NCBI GenBank assembly: GCA_029532625.1
Contig: JARFXM010000010.1
Coordinates: 1,798,001 to 1,862,000, forward strand
From: Lomentospora prolificans
Taxonomy: Eukaryota > Ascomycota > Sordariomycetes > Microascales > Microascaceae
DNA: 64,000 bases
Direction of reading: 5' to 3'
A program made the position numbers and the translations under genes. Below are positions 1 through 13,100 of the stretch, piece by piece; the first letter of the stretch is position 1, and each line of letters opens with the position of its first letter. Under the pieces are notes generated by a model, which saw only the letters and a list, made by a program, of their open reading frames with translations, was not told the DNA's origin and did not search any database.

Positions 1-1289
1 CTCGCCCAAGGGCACGAGCATGCCCTCCTCGACGATGAGGTCGATCATCATCTTGTGCTTCTTGATGGCCTGATTGAACTCGCCCTTGTTGACGTGCTTG
101 AGGACGACGTCGCGGATGTCGCGAATCTTTTCGCGTCGGGCGTCGGATGCCACGACTTCATCTTCCGGGAGGTTGCAGAGGTCGCAGGTGCAGGTGAAGC
201 CCCATCGGACGCGGAGGAAATCTTGGCGCTCGTCGCGGAGCATGCCAAAGTCGGCGTCTATGAGGAGTGTTGGTTCGGGCGTTGAATGAGGAGAGAAGGC
301 ATGCGGGCGGAACGAAACACTTACAGCTGATGGTGAGTTCTTCACCAGGCTCGATGTCGCGGAAAGCGATCGCCGAGTTGGCGAATGTCTTTTCTGAGAA
401 GCGGATAAACGCACTATAGAAACCCGGCGTCAACACTTGCACAGGTCGGGACTCGGGAACCAAGAACATCCAAATCACTCACTTTGGGCTACAAGCATGG
501 TTCATTCTCTGCGTCGCACTGCCGCGTTAGCCTGGTCCCCTTTTTGCGCTTCAAGGGTTCCCCAGCCCATCATCTTACCGAAATCTCGGGGAAGAGAACC
601 ATGATATTCCGGTTCTCCAACGTCATCCCAAACGAATTCGTCCTTAACAAATCCTCAATCACCCTCTCCGTAGTGTTCGTGCTCTTCGCAAGATCCCTAA
701 TAGCCCCGCCCCTCGGCAGCTGGTCCACCGCCGTCTCAAGCAACTTCTTCCCCTGCGCCAGCTTTGTCGATTTAGGAAACGCCGTATCTGCGATGAGACC
801 CGCGTAATCGACCATGAACTTTTCGCCCCTCTTGATCTTTCGCGCTGCGACAGCCCCCCTTCCCTTACCGGGAATGTCGACAACCCTATACAGAGGGCCG
901 CGCTTGGTCCGCTGGAACACGGTCGTGAACGTCTCTTCTAGCTTGTCGAGGGTGCCGGCGGCGAGCTCAGGGGTCGTGATGATGCTGACGCCCTGGTTTC
1001 CTTGGAAGTGGGCGTTGGTGAACACGCAGTAGGGCGTGTCGGCGCAGTATGGCCGGTGTGTCCAGGGAAACCATTCGTTCGGCTTGGTGCCGAAGCCCTG
1101 GAGAAGAGATAGGCCGCACGTGGAAGACGCCCTGTTCAGCGGATCTAAAGGCGCCCACCCGCACTGGCCGCGTCCGGAGGTCACCTCATCTGCCTCGAGG
1201 TCACCATACGTCAAGATATCGCTTCGAGCGAGAGCTACGGATGTTGAAAGGGATATTAGACCCAGGCCAACGGTTGAGAGGCGCGCCAT
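1..1289 (-). CDS. SET-domain (SMYD-like) protein methyltransferase with N-terminal signal peptide, 3' end cut off by window edge
   Basis: Probable SAM-dependent lysine methyltransferase. Exons (minus strand): 1289-579, 508-483, 413-325 and 257-<1; all junctions are GT..AG and the phases close. Residues 1-21 form a signal peptide (one Arg, a hydrophobic core, an ALA cleavage site). The SET domain begins near GKGRGAVAARKIKRGE. Splicing creates the motif NHACSPNAFIRF, matching the NHxCxPN signature. It is followed by DIEPGEELTISYADF with the catalytic Tyr, then a post-SET zinc motif CTCDLC. After that comes a helical stretch with spaced Lys/Leu that looks like the start of TPR-like repeats, as in SMYD proteins. 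The start at 1289 is chosen because it gives the signal peptide; an in-frame ATG at 1445 would bury it. Fungal SET proteins of this type are common, but their substrates are mostly unknown. Location in the secretory pathway is inferred from the leader only. Confidence 0.85.
483..508 (-). other. 26-nt microexon of the SET-domain gene
   Basis: Flanked by a cag acceptor and a gtgagt donor. It encodes RMNHACSP plus two bases of the Asn codon completed by the next exon. Without it the NHxCxPN cofactor-pocket motif is lost, so the exon is needed for an active enzyme. Confidence 0.75.
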
Positions 1290-4084
1290 CTTGCTGCCAG
1301 GAGATTCCAAGAACAAAAAGAAATCGGGGAAAAATCTGAACTTTTGAATTGTCGAAGTTGGAGAAAAGGGTCTCGATTTTTTTCTCCAAGACGGGGAACG
1401 TGGGAAATTCCCGAGCTTCCTACGTTCACTACTTAAGGGCATCACGGTCTACAGACTTTCCGTATTGCCAACTCGGCTCCTACAAGCCTTCCGTCGAAAA
1501 GGCGGGCCGCCCACAGTATACAGTATTGTGGAGACGAGCTCCTTGCATCAAAAAATGCCAAGAGAAAAGGAACCAAAAGACCTACCCCAGAAAGCTGCCA
1601 AAGAATCGAGAATGTAAAGAGGCAGATGAGCCAAGGCCTGGGACCTGTTTCACTACTATGATGGTTGAAGAAGGGCCGGCGGCTCGATAACGTAAAAACT
1701 TCTGCTGATCGTGTGGCCAAGACGGGCTGGGATTAACCGACGAGATGACCTTCCGGAAGGGCATGCAAGGGAAGTGAGAAAAAAGGACGGAAGAGGGAAG
1801 AAAAAATATAAGAAGAAAAAAAAAAGCTTGGCCACGGCTTGGCTTGGACATATAAGCTGTCAAATCCTCGAAAAATTGGAATTTCAACAGAGGAAAGCAG
1901 ATCATCAGCGGCGGCGCCATCTGGAGATGTGATGTAAGTGAATGCGAGCTTTCAGCCTCCATCATCGGTGAGAGTACGATATGACGTCCGCGGAGCTGCC
2001 AACGCTCGATTCGGATCCGGGGTAGGAGCCGCATGACAGAGAAGATGGGAAACTCGACAGGTACGTTTCGCACCCGAACGATCATGGCTTTGTCTGGCGA
2101 GACCTTGGAAAAGGGCGCAGGTGTTTGCTTGGTTGGGGAATTCCATATAGCACCTTAATATGGGCGGGATCCACCGAATCGGTGGTGGTCTCCGAGTGGT
2201 CTTACGGAGGAGGCCCCCGGCTATTCGCGTTGAATTGATGCACGTCGAACCGAAGACACCGTGGCTTAGCTGTAACGTGCAGGCGGGGTTTGGGAGGGCG
2301 GCATAGTAGAGGCGGATAAAGCTGGAACCGATCTTTGTTACCAATCTTGCCAGCCAATCCCAATCTTTGAGCAGCTCGTCGCATGGGATCATCGTTCCCT
2401 GGGGCCATCATAGGTTCTGAAGACATTCAAGAAAATGGGGGTTCATAGACCCAGTATTTCATCTCTGTGATGACCGCCAAGGAAAGCTGGGGGAGATGCA
2501 TTGTCACGAGAAGTATTGTCAAACCATTGGTTGCATTTTGCCTGTCGCGAGGTCGTCAATGGCTCCCAGGCTTGATGCCACTGGTTGGCACATGCTATCT
2601 CGCCCGTGAAAGCTCGGGCGCAATTGCTCGCGCTCCCTCGAGGGAACTAGGGCTCGAAATCAAGACGCCACGTGTATGCACACAAGAGAGGGAATAAGGA
2701 GGCGATTGATCTCAAAACCTCAGTAATCCAGAGTTCTTTGTGGTGGGCCGGGCGATCTGTAGAGCGGCGCGATTGTTTCATCTGAAGTGCTTCACCAGCC
2801 TCAGTGGCTGCCCGGAGGCTGGTTGTACTTCGTATCAAGCCTGTCGCTGTTCTCGGGGCGCAGAGTATTCGGTCGCTGCTATTACTAACTAGCTCTGCTC
2901 AACAGCACTGACTTAAGATTGAAGATTAGGACCAAGGCCCAAGTGACTCCTTGTCGGTTCCCAGACAGTCTCGGTTACTGAATTAGACCAGGACTGAGGG
3001 TTGATTCCAGGGTCAGCATGTGTCCTACCATCATCCCAAGTTGGTACGAACAGGCATCGGCAACATTCGAGGAGGACAATAGCTGATGGCGGCCATGATT
3101 CGGCTGGAAAATTGACCTATGCCACGCAATGTCTTGGGAAACTAAAACTGAAAGAAACACTCCCCTGGACATCGGACAATTTCACCCTCAACAGTAGAGA
3201 TATTCGACTGCTGGCGTTTTGGTGCTCGGGGGAAGCTCCGAGCTTGGCTGGGCACAGACCAGGCACATGTCAGGAATGCGCCCATGGATTATTAGTGTGA
3301 CAACATATGAGTTACTCTGGCTTTCAGCATGCAGATCGCCTATCGTTCCACATCTCATCCAATCATGTTGCCATAATCCACGACAGTGCAGCCGTTGGCA
3401 GCCACGGATCAACTGAGAACTGCTCGCATCTGTAATACAATACTCGCTGGCTGGCCATACTCCTCCAGCTCCACTGGTCAATGTGGATGTTGCTTCTCTC
3501 CACAGGTGCTCGAACAGCTGCCTAATCATTCACCTGCTCAAATGTCCCCAACAAGACATTTACCGATTCAGGGCCATTGAGAGATTCTAATGTTTGGATA
3601 TAGCCTATCAATCCGGATGGTTGATGTTTCGCACTCTTCTCCTCGCCATCATCTCTGGCACAGCCAGCAGTAAACGTCCTGAGTCAGCATTTGCGACCTT
3701 GCAGTAGCTGGCCCAGGTTTATTGGATTGGCGACTTCGCGACCTAAAATCCGCCGACTGGCTCCTAACCTTAGCGAGACTAGAATATCCAAAATCGAGCA
3801 GTCAAAACGTTGCGCTTCGCACCCTCTGCAGCCGACGCAATCTCTCTCCTGAAATAGCTCGACCTTGAAAACTGCGAGACGCGACCCCTCTCAACGCGAT
3901 CTACGGAGTCGAGCTACGTCATCCAGTTCTGGAACTCAAGTGATCGCCATCGGAGCTGAACCTGAGCTACGCCCGCTTACGGCCGCCCCTTTAAATCGAG
4001 TTGCCGACCATCGCTTAGCCCACACCTCCTGGCGAAGGCGCTTCCGCCTGCCGGTGGACGCCGTGACGGCCGGATGTAGCCCAA
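1290..4084. other. Intergenic region between divergent SET and VRL1-like genes
   Basis: About 2.8 kb without a recognisable coding region. Open frames here are short, lack family-like composition and cannot be joined into a sensible protein. There is an A-rich tract at about 1798-1826. The stretch should contain the promoters of both flanking genes, which point away from each other. Confidence 0.5.
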
Positions 4085-7000
4085 ATGCCGCCTCTCAATC
4101 CCTTTCTGAGCGCCTTCTTCAAGAGTCCCGTCTCTGCGCAGTGCGCTCAAACACAACACTTCGTCCTCCTCGTCCCGAACACCGAGATCCTCCTTACTCA
4201 CCGCGAGGCCGATACGAACGCCACCGCACAAGAAATCCTTCTCTCCGAAGAGTTTATCGCGAGCCATGTTCTGCGAATACCGAGCGGCAACGCCGCCAAT
4301 GGCGCTGCTGCCCCGGAGCCCTTGCCGAATCTGAGGGACATGAGGGGTAAGGCGAAACAGTACAATACGATAAATGGCAGGAATGTTGTCATAAAGGATG
4401 GATTTGTGTATAGTAATAAGGGTAAGTGACTTTCAGCTGATTCGTACCGTGCAGACGCCCCTCGGCGAGGCTCGAGATCTTGGGTGCATGCGCTGATGAT
4501 AACGGGGACTATAGGTTTTCGGGCGCCTAACGAAGCGCAGCTCCTCTTTGACACATTATGGTACTCCGACGCGATGGAGCCGCGCCAATGGCTCATATAC
4601 TACATTTCGAAACCACTCATAGGAACCTGGATCGAGGACGTCATCACTCCGGCCGTCCTCGTCGAAGGGATCGCCAAGAAAAAGACGGACGAGCTGAACC
4701 TCATGTCCCCCGCCGAATCCAGCGACCGCCCAACCATCGGCAGGAAGAAGGATATCAAGTTCTTCCACGACCTCCTGAATCATTTCCCCATCATCGCAAG
4801 GCATATGCAACCCGGTCTGGAGAGATTGTTTCGAGACTTTAACGCCGCCTTCCAACACCCCCTGCCGCCGCCTCCATCTGCCCAGAGTATACCCGACCCC
4901 GAGACCGACGGCCAGCTGAACACGGCGATCAAGAGGGCTCGGGAGAATAGTGTGGGTCCCTCGGGTGCCAGCTCTCCAGGGAATTCCGAGCATATGAGTG
5001 ACGAATCGCTGCCTGTGACGGAAGACTTTTATGCAGAGGATGATGAGGATGTAATGAGAGCGACACTAGAGAGCGCCATCACAGCCGGCATTGATATTTT
5101 CCAATCAGTGGATAAGCAGCAGCTTGCGTTGCTAATAGCTACGACGGACCTCACAGATACTATAGTCGAGCGCTTAATCGAGCGCTATGTGGCCGAGAAC
5201 GTCCACCACCTCTTATTCCCGAAAATTTGCGCCCTAAAGCGACCGTACGATCTCGAGCTCGAGGCCAAGATCCGCCAAATGGAGTTTATCGACGTGTCGC
5301 AGCTCGGAGTTGAAGTTCAGAACGGGATCAAGGGCAAGCACGAGCTTATTATCCAGCTGGGCGCCGCGATAGAGGAGTTCAAGAAGATGGGCGGCGCCAT
5401 GTGTCCTCAGGAGATGTTGGCCTTGCTCGTCACCACGGTGAAGAATGTCACTAGGGCAGCCGAGGGCCGCCCCGACGGGGGACAGCCGGGTTCTGACGCG
5501 GCGTCCGAGAAGCCCATGATGACGGTCAATGCCGACACCTTGGTATCGTTACTATTATTCGTGGTTATTAGGGCCCAAGTGAAGAATCTTCAGGCTCGTC
5601 TTACTTACATACGACACTTTATTTTCTTTGACGACATTGATACGGGCGAGAAGGGGTATGCTCTGAGCACGTTTGAGGCGGTCCTTGCGTATCTAGCGTT
5701 GGATTCCAGTGGTCTGCGCAAGGCGAGCCGGAGGAACAAGGCTCTATGGAATGCCTCTGCCAAAGGAAACCTGAACGAGCTTAAGAAGATCATGGAGCCT
5801 TCAGACGAGGCCCTTGAGGATTCGTCTGACTCGGAGTCGGAGGTCAATATTGGCGGATCAAGCAGGCCACTATTGCATAAATCATCGAGGAGATCATCAA
5901 AGTCGTTGACGGTATCGGAGCACTTCTCTTCGGGATCGGACCTTAGCCATGTCTTTCCCTTTAAGGCCGCGGAAAGCGATGCCCCGGCAGTCCACTTCCA
6001 ACCTCAAGTACAAGTTCAAGTACCGATCAAGAAGCTAAAGAAAGTCTCTATGGACACGCGCAGTCTGTCCAGCAATTCGGAGATATCGTTCCGGTCAAGA
6101 GCGACAAGCTTCGGCACCATCAATAGCGCCCTCGAGGCTGATATCTCGGTTGAACGACTTTCCCAGACCCACGACTCCTTTGGAGAGTCGGTGGTCATGA
6201 TGGCGGTGCAAAATGAACGGCTGGAGGTCTTGAACTATCTACTCTCACTTTCGCAATACTACCCACTCTCCATGATATTAGAGGATATTAACAACGAAGA
6301 TACGACACTGCTCAGCGCCGCTGTGCAGATGGGGAACCGCGAGATAATAGACACTTTATTAGGCATCATCTTCTCTGGTGCGACGCCAGAGCAGATTGCG
6401 AAATACTTTACGAAACAAGACATCTGGGGTCGCAGCCTTGGCCACTACCTGTTTCATGCACCGTATTTAATAGCTAAGATCGGGGACGTGGTACCCTGGA
6501 GACAGCGGGATAAGAACGGACAGACGCCCCTTTTTGCCCTCTGTCGCTCGTATGACCAGGAAAGGTACGCGGCTATGGTCGCAGCCGGGTTGGATGCCGC
6601 GCGTCGAGCGCAAGGCGACGGGGAGAGGCTACATCTCGATGACCATATCGACAACAAGGGCAACACGTTGCTTCACATTGTCACCGACGCGATGATGTTG
6701 CACCACATATTAGAGCGCTGCGATGTGGATGTCAACGCCACGAACGATAGGAAGTTTACTCCGCTGATGCTCGCAAGCAAGTACGGACGTTACGATCTTG
6801 TGAGGATGCTGGTCGCAGACCCTCGCGTAGATGTCATAGCGAGGGAATTGCGCGGTCTCACAGCCGTGGAGCTCGCCAAAGACGATGACGTCCGCAACAA
6901 GTTTGACGACCTGATGCTTTTCAGCATGCCGGCTGGGCCCGATTGGCGCATCACGGGTGTCGTGCGCGCCTTCTTCGTCGAAGACGGCACCGTCCGGCTC

Positions 7001-8280
7001 GTCCTCAAGTCAGCAGCTCCTACTCCAGAGGGCAACAGTTACACGGTCACGACCTGCCGGCGCTCGCTCACAGACTTTGAGGCTCTCGTCGACCTTTTGG
7101 CTCTCGAGAACCCGTCATCATGGATCCCGTCGGTGGCGGTGGCGCGATCGCCTTTCCAGATCCCCGGGAAGCCATCCAGAGCGATGCTTCGCGAAATCCA
7201 GACCATGACGGACTGGGCTATGAAGATAATGCTGGCCCACCCGACGTTCGCGGCTCACGAGACGCTGTGGGAATTTTTCCTGGTGCCAGAGATCCGGCTG
7301 GACATGATGACACAACGGTCGAAACTCAAGGCTGAGACGCTGCTGGAGAAAATTCGCGATGAGATGGAGCCAGTGCGGGATGTCAGGGAGGTCGAGCAGT
7401 TTGTAGATCATGCACGGGAGATGGTGAGGGCTGTGAACCATTCGACAAGAAGCGTTACGCGGAGGACGAACCGCTTGTCGATGGTGAGCACAGGTAAGTA
7501 CACGCGACCGCGATTTGACTTGGACATCTTTACGAGTTACTAATGTCCTGCGGTGCAGACCTTTACGATGGGACGAAGCTCTGGCGCCGTGCCGTTCAGA
7601 CGCTAGAGTTCCTCCCGCAGCCCTACAAACTCGCGATCGATATCTACACACGCTCGCTTGAGCCCACGCAGAGCAACCCGTACGACACCCTCCACTCGAC
7701 GCTGCAAGCGCAACAAGGAACCATCACGGCGCTCCTCTCAGCACTCTCGCGACCGCCCGCGCTCATTGCGCAAATCCGCGCGGCGCAGAAAGCTCTGGAG
7801 CGCACCGTCAACGCGGCGGCCTCTTCGCGCTCGGCGTCCGCATCCAAGTCGCCTTGGGCGGCGGCGGTGGGGCTTAGCTCGCTGCTGGACGACCCGCGCA
7901 AGCAGCAACGGCTCAGCGAGGAGAAGGAGGAGAAGGTGCGCCGGTTGCGCGACGAGGTGGACGACCTGAGCAAAGAGCTGAGGTACGGGCAGCAAGTTGT
8001 GGCGGGGGAGCTGGCGGGATGGCAGGACATGAGGGCGGGGATGGGGAGGAGAGCGATCCGGGACTTTGCAAAGGGCATGCTCGTGCAGGAGAGAGTGAAG
8101 TTGGAAGCGTTACGGAGGGCGTTGAGGAAGGCGAGAGAGGGCAGGGAAGGGGCGGCAGGAGTGATTGGGACCGAAAGAGGGGGAAGGCACGCGATGGGAT
8201 TGAGGGATGGGATGGCATCAGCGTCGTCGTCAGTGAGTCATGGGCGGAGAAACGGGAATGCTAGATTTTCGGGTGCATAG
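4085..8280 (+). CDS. Vrl1/VARP-like endosomal protein: VPS9 GEF, ankyrin repeats, PX and BAR-like domains
   Basis: Exons 4085-4421, 4515-7493 and 7559-8280 give 1345 residues. The N-terminal region contains the patch RQWLIYYISKPL. Residues about 313-505 are a VPS9 domain, recognised by VNADTLVSLLLFVVIRAQ, the block that contacts Rab5-type GTPases. Residues about 670-915 hold ankyrin-type repeats (for example GNTLLHIVTDAMM and FTPLMLASKYGRYDLVRMLV). Residues about 920-1038 are a PX-like lipid-binding domain with RRSLTDFEALVDLL. The rest, about 1050-1313, is helical and charged like a BAR domain. This order matches Saccharomyces Vrl1, the VPS9 GEF and SNX-BAR subunit of the VINE endosomal coat, and resembles animal VARP at its VPS9 and ankyrin parts. 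Inferred role: activation of Vps21/Rab5 and tubule formation at endosomes. The start has no in-frame upstream competitor and the spliced frame is uninterrupted. Confidence 0.85.
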
Positions 8281-8551
8281 AATTATTTTTCTTTTTCTTT
8301 GTTTTCTTGTACTTGCTTTGAAGCAAGGGAGGCGAAATTATTATTATTTTGTCATTTTTTTTAATGAAATTCGAGCCGTTGCCTTTTTCGGTATTCTCTG
8401 CGTTTCTCCTCGGATCGTTCCCGAGGAAAAAAAAAGTTCCTCTACGGATTTTAGTGGAGCGGTGATGGCGGTTTGCGATGATGGTTGCCTAGAAACCAGC
8501 ATTCGCGAAGGTGACGCCAAAATAAAGAAAAAGAGGAAAAGCGACCTCGTC

Positions 8552-8580
8552 GCGATGCGATGCGATGCGATGCGATGCGC
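8552..8580. repeat. GCGAT pentanucleotide microsatellite
   Basis: Five to six tandem copies of a GCGAT unit, 270 bp downstream of the VRL1-like stop codon and possibly within its 3' UTR. Confidence 0.9.
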
Positions 8581-10042
8581 TCAGTCGCGATTTTTCAAGA
8601 AAAGAATCGCGACCGCGAGCTGTGCGGATTTCGCGATTTCAGGGGCCCTGATAGGCCAGAATTTTTCCCAACTTGGAAGCCAGAGCTTTTTCTTTTGTCG
8701 AGAAAGCTCAAGGAGGGGCTTCCTGCAGCATGCATGAAGCGTGCATATTCGCATGTGTGCGAGTTGGTGCATGCGGGGGATTTGGGTGGCTGGGAGGGGC
8801 TCGTTGGGATTTTTGGGGCATAGTGATTTGGGGAATGTTTCTTGTTTCGATGAAACGAAACTGAGATGATGGGGATACTCTGTAGGAGGTGAGTCATGAT
8901 GGAGATTGCTTGTTGACGGGTTGGGGATAGTGTGGAAGGCTGCTTGGATGGTGCGTGGATGAGGGGGCCGTGTGTGCACCGGGGAGCCGGATGGATGGTG
9001 GGCAAGGGTGCTGCGGTCGTCCATTATCCTGGAGCGAATGTTGTATCGCTTTGTTTATGGGAGTTGGCTTGGGCTGATATGGAGAAAGAGAGAGGAGTTA
9101 GCCCGGAAAGGGAGCCGAGGACGAGATGATGGGTGAAGATGCGTAGTCTTGCCACGGGGGACCGAGCAAGGAAGGGGTCTTCTCGTCCTCGATCGGTATC
9201 GAGGTGCCGGGTATGAAGTACTGTTGTGATCAAAAAGGGGGGTGGTTGTGGCTTTTGCTCCAAGTGCAGCGAACGTGATCTGCCCCAGGGCCCGTACGCC
9301 GGTGGAAGAGATCCTGCGCTCGCCAGCCTCCGGCACAAAACCGGCCGGCCCGGAGCGGAAGCCGGAGGAGGACCCGGACTGCTGCCCCGGGCCTCGGTTT
9401 CCGCCAAACCGCAGTTTTTTGCACGGAGCTCTGCCACCCCCTGCAGCCCGTGCGAGATTGACTTGCCAGATCTCAGAACAAGATCATGTCATGGTGAAAC
9501 GCCGAATAACTCGCTCGGCGATAAGCGCCTGATCGCGTCCTTGCTCGGCTACACTTCCACAGCCTTGAATCCCCAAGCACGCTCGACAAGAAGCATTCCC
9601 CTACGATCGCCGGCCAGCCGCCGCTTCTCCGCTTCTCTACTATCGCAGTTCAAAAGTCCCATTATGGATAGTAATCCTCATCTTCCTCAATCAATGCACT
9701 TCGCTCTCGGCAATATCCAGCCCTGCATATACCCCTCCACCAGGATTTGCCCGACATAAATTCTTCATGCTCGAACAAGATATACCCTTCTTGACAAAAA
9801 AACGCCATCCTTTGCTTGTTGAGGATGCAACTCTAGACCCAGAATTCCAGACTAATCATGCAAGGCTTCTCATTGGTCAATCCTCACCCCCAGTAAAACC
9901 GCGTCAGCTCGCGCTGGCGCATGGCGCAGGCGACCAATGAAACGTGGTAGAATCGCGGGTACACGGGCGCGAACACAAAAGGCAAAAAAAGGCAACGAGA
10001 ATTAATTCTTTTTACGCGCCCGGCTAACGGGAATCTCGCTCG

Positions 10043-10044
<2 letters not shown>

Positions 10045-10114
<70 letters not shown>

Positions 10115-10142
10115 TTTTTTTTTTTTTTTTTTTTTTTTTTTT
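10045..10142. repeat. 98-nt poly-T tract with a single G
   Basis: T run from 10045 to 10142 interrupted only by G at 10114. No target-site duplication or retroelement sequence is visible beside it. Exact length is likely uncertain in any assembly. Confidence 0.9.
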
Positions 10143-13100
10143 CTTCGGGGCTGTGCGTAACCGTGAAGAGCGGGATCTGCGCAGGGGTCCGGAATAGTGA
10201 AGGGGCAAACTACTCTTTCGTTTGAACAAAGAAATGTACGAAGTACGAGCGGACGACAAAACCCGGGGATGCACACACTTCATATTTGGCCTTGCTGTCT
10301 GGGGCAAAGAGTATTAACTGGGGGCTGTTCTTACCACCCTGGCGGCTCTTGTGACCCCGGGTCTGGCAACCTGGAAGATTCCCCGTGTTCATCCGGCCAG
10401 CCAGCGGCGGCGCGCGCCATTGAAACACTGGGTAGAGAGCCAGGATGGGGTTTGCCGTTGGGGCATGTCCCGGTTTAATTTCCTCGAAGCGCCGACCTTG
10501 TGTTCTTGCGCGGCTGTTCGTATTCTGTTGCTTTTCAATCTTTCAAGGTCAAGGGGTCTTGCTGGTTTATTTTTAGCACTCTCAAGTAAATCTAATCTTT
10601 TCGAGCCTCCCTATTTTTCTCGGCGTCTTCTTTCAGCTTCGAGGGAGAAACGAAAAAAAAAAAAAAGAATCCGGCCCTTTAGCGCCTGGATTGGGAAAGC
10701 GTCCTCGTCGACGCCGAATAAGGACGCTGAACTCTCCCACACAACTCAGCTAGGTGAAGGCGGAGCAGCTCCTACACTTGTCCGCCTGGCCCGGCCACGG
10801 AACTCATATTACCGAGGCCGTCAAAAAGGTTTTTCCCTCCAGGGCTTCGTATTGTGTGCTCTTTGGCATAATTCATGTCTGGCCCTATCCACTAGGTTGG
10901 CGCATCACCGGTTTAGAAGGCGGCGGGGCCCTCGGTTGTTCGTTTTTTTTTTTTCTTTTTCTTCGTTTCTTTTACGAACTGGGTCTTCTTTTTAAGCGCC
11001 TTGGGCTTGTGGGCTCCAGGCGGAGATTACGCACTACATGATCGCCAATCTTGTTTCCCCTAGACCGAGGGAAAGTGGTAGTCTTATTAAGATTAATGAT
11101 ACTATTTTTTTCCTTTGCGTGTATGTATCAAGTCCTAGCCTTCCGGAACCTGAGACGGGCCTCTACTCAGCCAGGCCGTTTCTCATGCCTAGGCTGGCCC
11201 TACGCCTCCGTATGACGCCGATGGGGGTGGCGTCGGCGAGATTGATTCACGTTTTGTGTCATCGAGTATCTGAAGCAGTTTTACTTTACTATGCTGGCCC
11301 GGGTGAGGCCAGCGGTGAGGGAAATTGGCCCTTCGTACGTCCGCAGGCCTAGATTCCATCTGATCTTTTTTTTTTTGGGGGGGGGCCATGCATACGCACG
11401 CGGTAGACTAAGACTAGAAGGCGAGCAGCATCGCGAACAACACTATTGCAACCGTCGAAGCCTCTGAAAAGAAGAAGATCCGTGCCGGTAGGACCTTGCC
11501 TGCTGAGGAGGTGAGATGTGAGCCCCCGATCTGTGGTGTAGTCCTTACGATAATTTCGGAGCTGAAATGGTGAGCCTAGTGGTACAAAGGTGATGGGGGA
11601 AAATACACCGGACCACGCTGACTCTTCATAATGTCACCGGATCCGCCCCAGGTTTCCTTTTTGGCTCAGTTAACCGCCCAAGACGAAGCTGACAGAAAAG
11701 CACTGACGTTAAGGTGAACCCTGTCTCATTTTGCTAACCGCCCAAAACAAGCGACGACCCGCTTGCTCGCTTGTCCCGGTAATACTCACCCGTGAAGAAC
11801 CGACGGTAAACATCAAGATGTATGTAGTTTTTACACACCCAGATCGACTGTCGCTTGACTCGAGAGCTTAATTTTACCCTCAATACCACGTATTGGCCGA
11901 GGGCGTGAAGGGCGAAATTATCAGGGAAATTGCGTCGGCTTTTAGCGCTTTCCTTCATGCTGTGCCGCTGGGCATATGCTCGGCCTCGTAACGCCTATCC
12001 TCCCAGGCGAAAAAGAAAAAGCACTTGAGCCTAAGAGAAACGTGGAGAAAAGTGAAGAAATTGGGATACAGCAGCCGAAGAAAACGAACATGCAGGAGGA
12101 AGCGAGAGAATTGATGTTACTCCCCCCCCCGACTGGATGCCTTACAACGTGGACAAGATGTCTGTTGTCTGTCCGAGGGGGGAGCGAAGGCGGGGAAAGG
12201 TGAGAGAGCCCGTGAGGTGCGGATCAAGTCTAGCCCTCATAGTCGTCTTGTAAGTAAAGGGAAAATAGATTGCCCAATCTCTCCGCAGACTAGTTCCACG
12301 TTCCCACGTCATCACATCACGAACGTGGCTGTTGTCGAGATCCCCCTCGAGAAGCTGGCACGTCGCGTCGGGCATCCATTTTTTCTTTCATTCTCGAGAA
12401 ATCTCATGACCCCGCGTCTGGCGTTCTTTTCCCGTTATCGCGGGAAAGGTGGCCGCTCTCGGTGGGGTTCGCGACGCATTGCTCACGTCGATTGCGAGAA
12501 GAAAAAGCCCGGCAGAGTGATTTGCGCAAGTCTCCCTTTCGCTGATCCTCAGGCAAAAAGGTACCTCTTTTTTCTTTCGATCCGAGTCGGGAAAAGGGAA
12601 TGCCCACTAATGCGGAGTCCGCTGCTTCACCCTTTGCTGCAAGGACATGTGTCTAAAAATGACTCAAGAAGCGGCCACGGATTGGGCCTGAGTGCACGAA
12701 GCAGTCGATTTGCTACTTTGGCGTGCGGGAGGGGCGTGGGCGTACCACGTTCGTGGAGCGTGGAGCGCGGCGTGTGGGTGGTCGGGGGGAGGACGAGAAA
12801 GACGATCGAGATTTCACACACACAGAGAGCGAGAGAAGGTGAGAGGACGAGGTGTGCCAGTAACCTTACGGTGTAGGGTTGCTGCAGGCGCTTCTGCGTC
12901 TGGCCAGTCAGAGGGCTGGAGAGTGCAGCGACGAGGACAACCCCAGAATATGGTGAGTTGAGGTGGTGCGAAAGTCTTGTGGGACCTTGTGTAGGGCGGG
13001 TAAAAGGTGCAAATCCAGTGCGTTGTGGCGGCAAATGATACTGTCAGACTCGGGTGTCATCTTGCGTGGAATTACAGTGCTTACCACAGTAAACGAATAA

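Noticed and set aside
1582..2392. 167- and 146-codon minus-strand frames upstream of the SET gene
   Set aside because: Composition and motif content look random, and no splice-joined product resembles a protein family.
9884..10307. Lys-rich minus-strand frames across the poly-T tract
   Set aside because: Composed almost entirely of AAA codons from the homopolymer.
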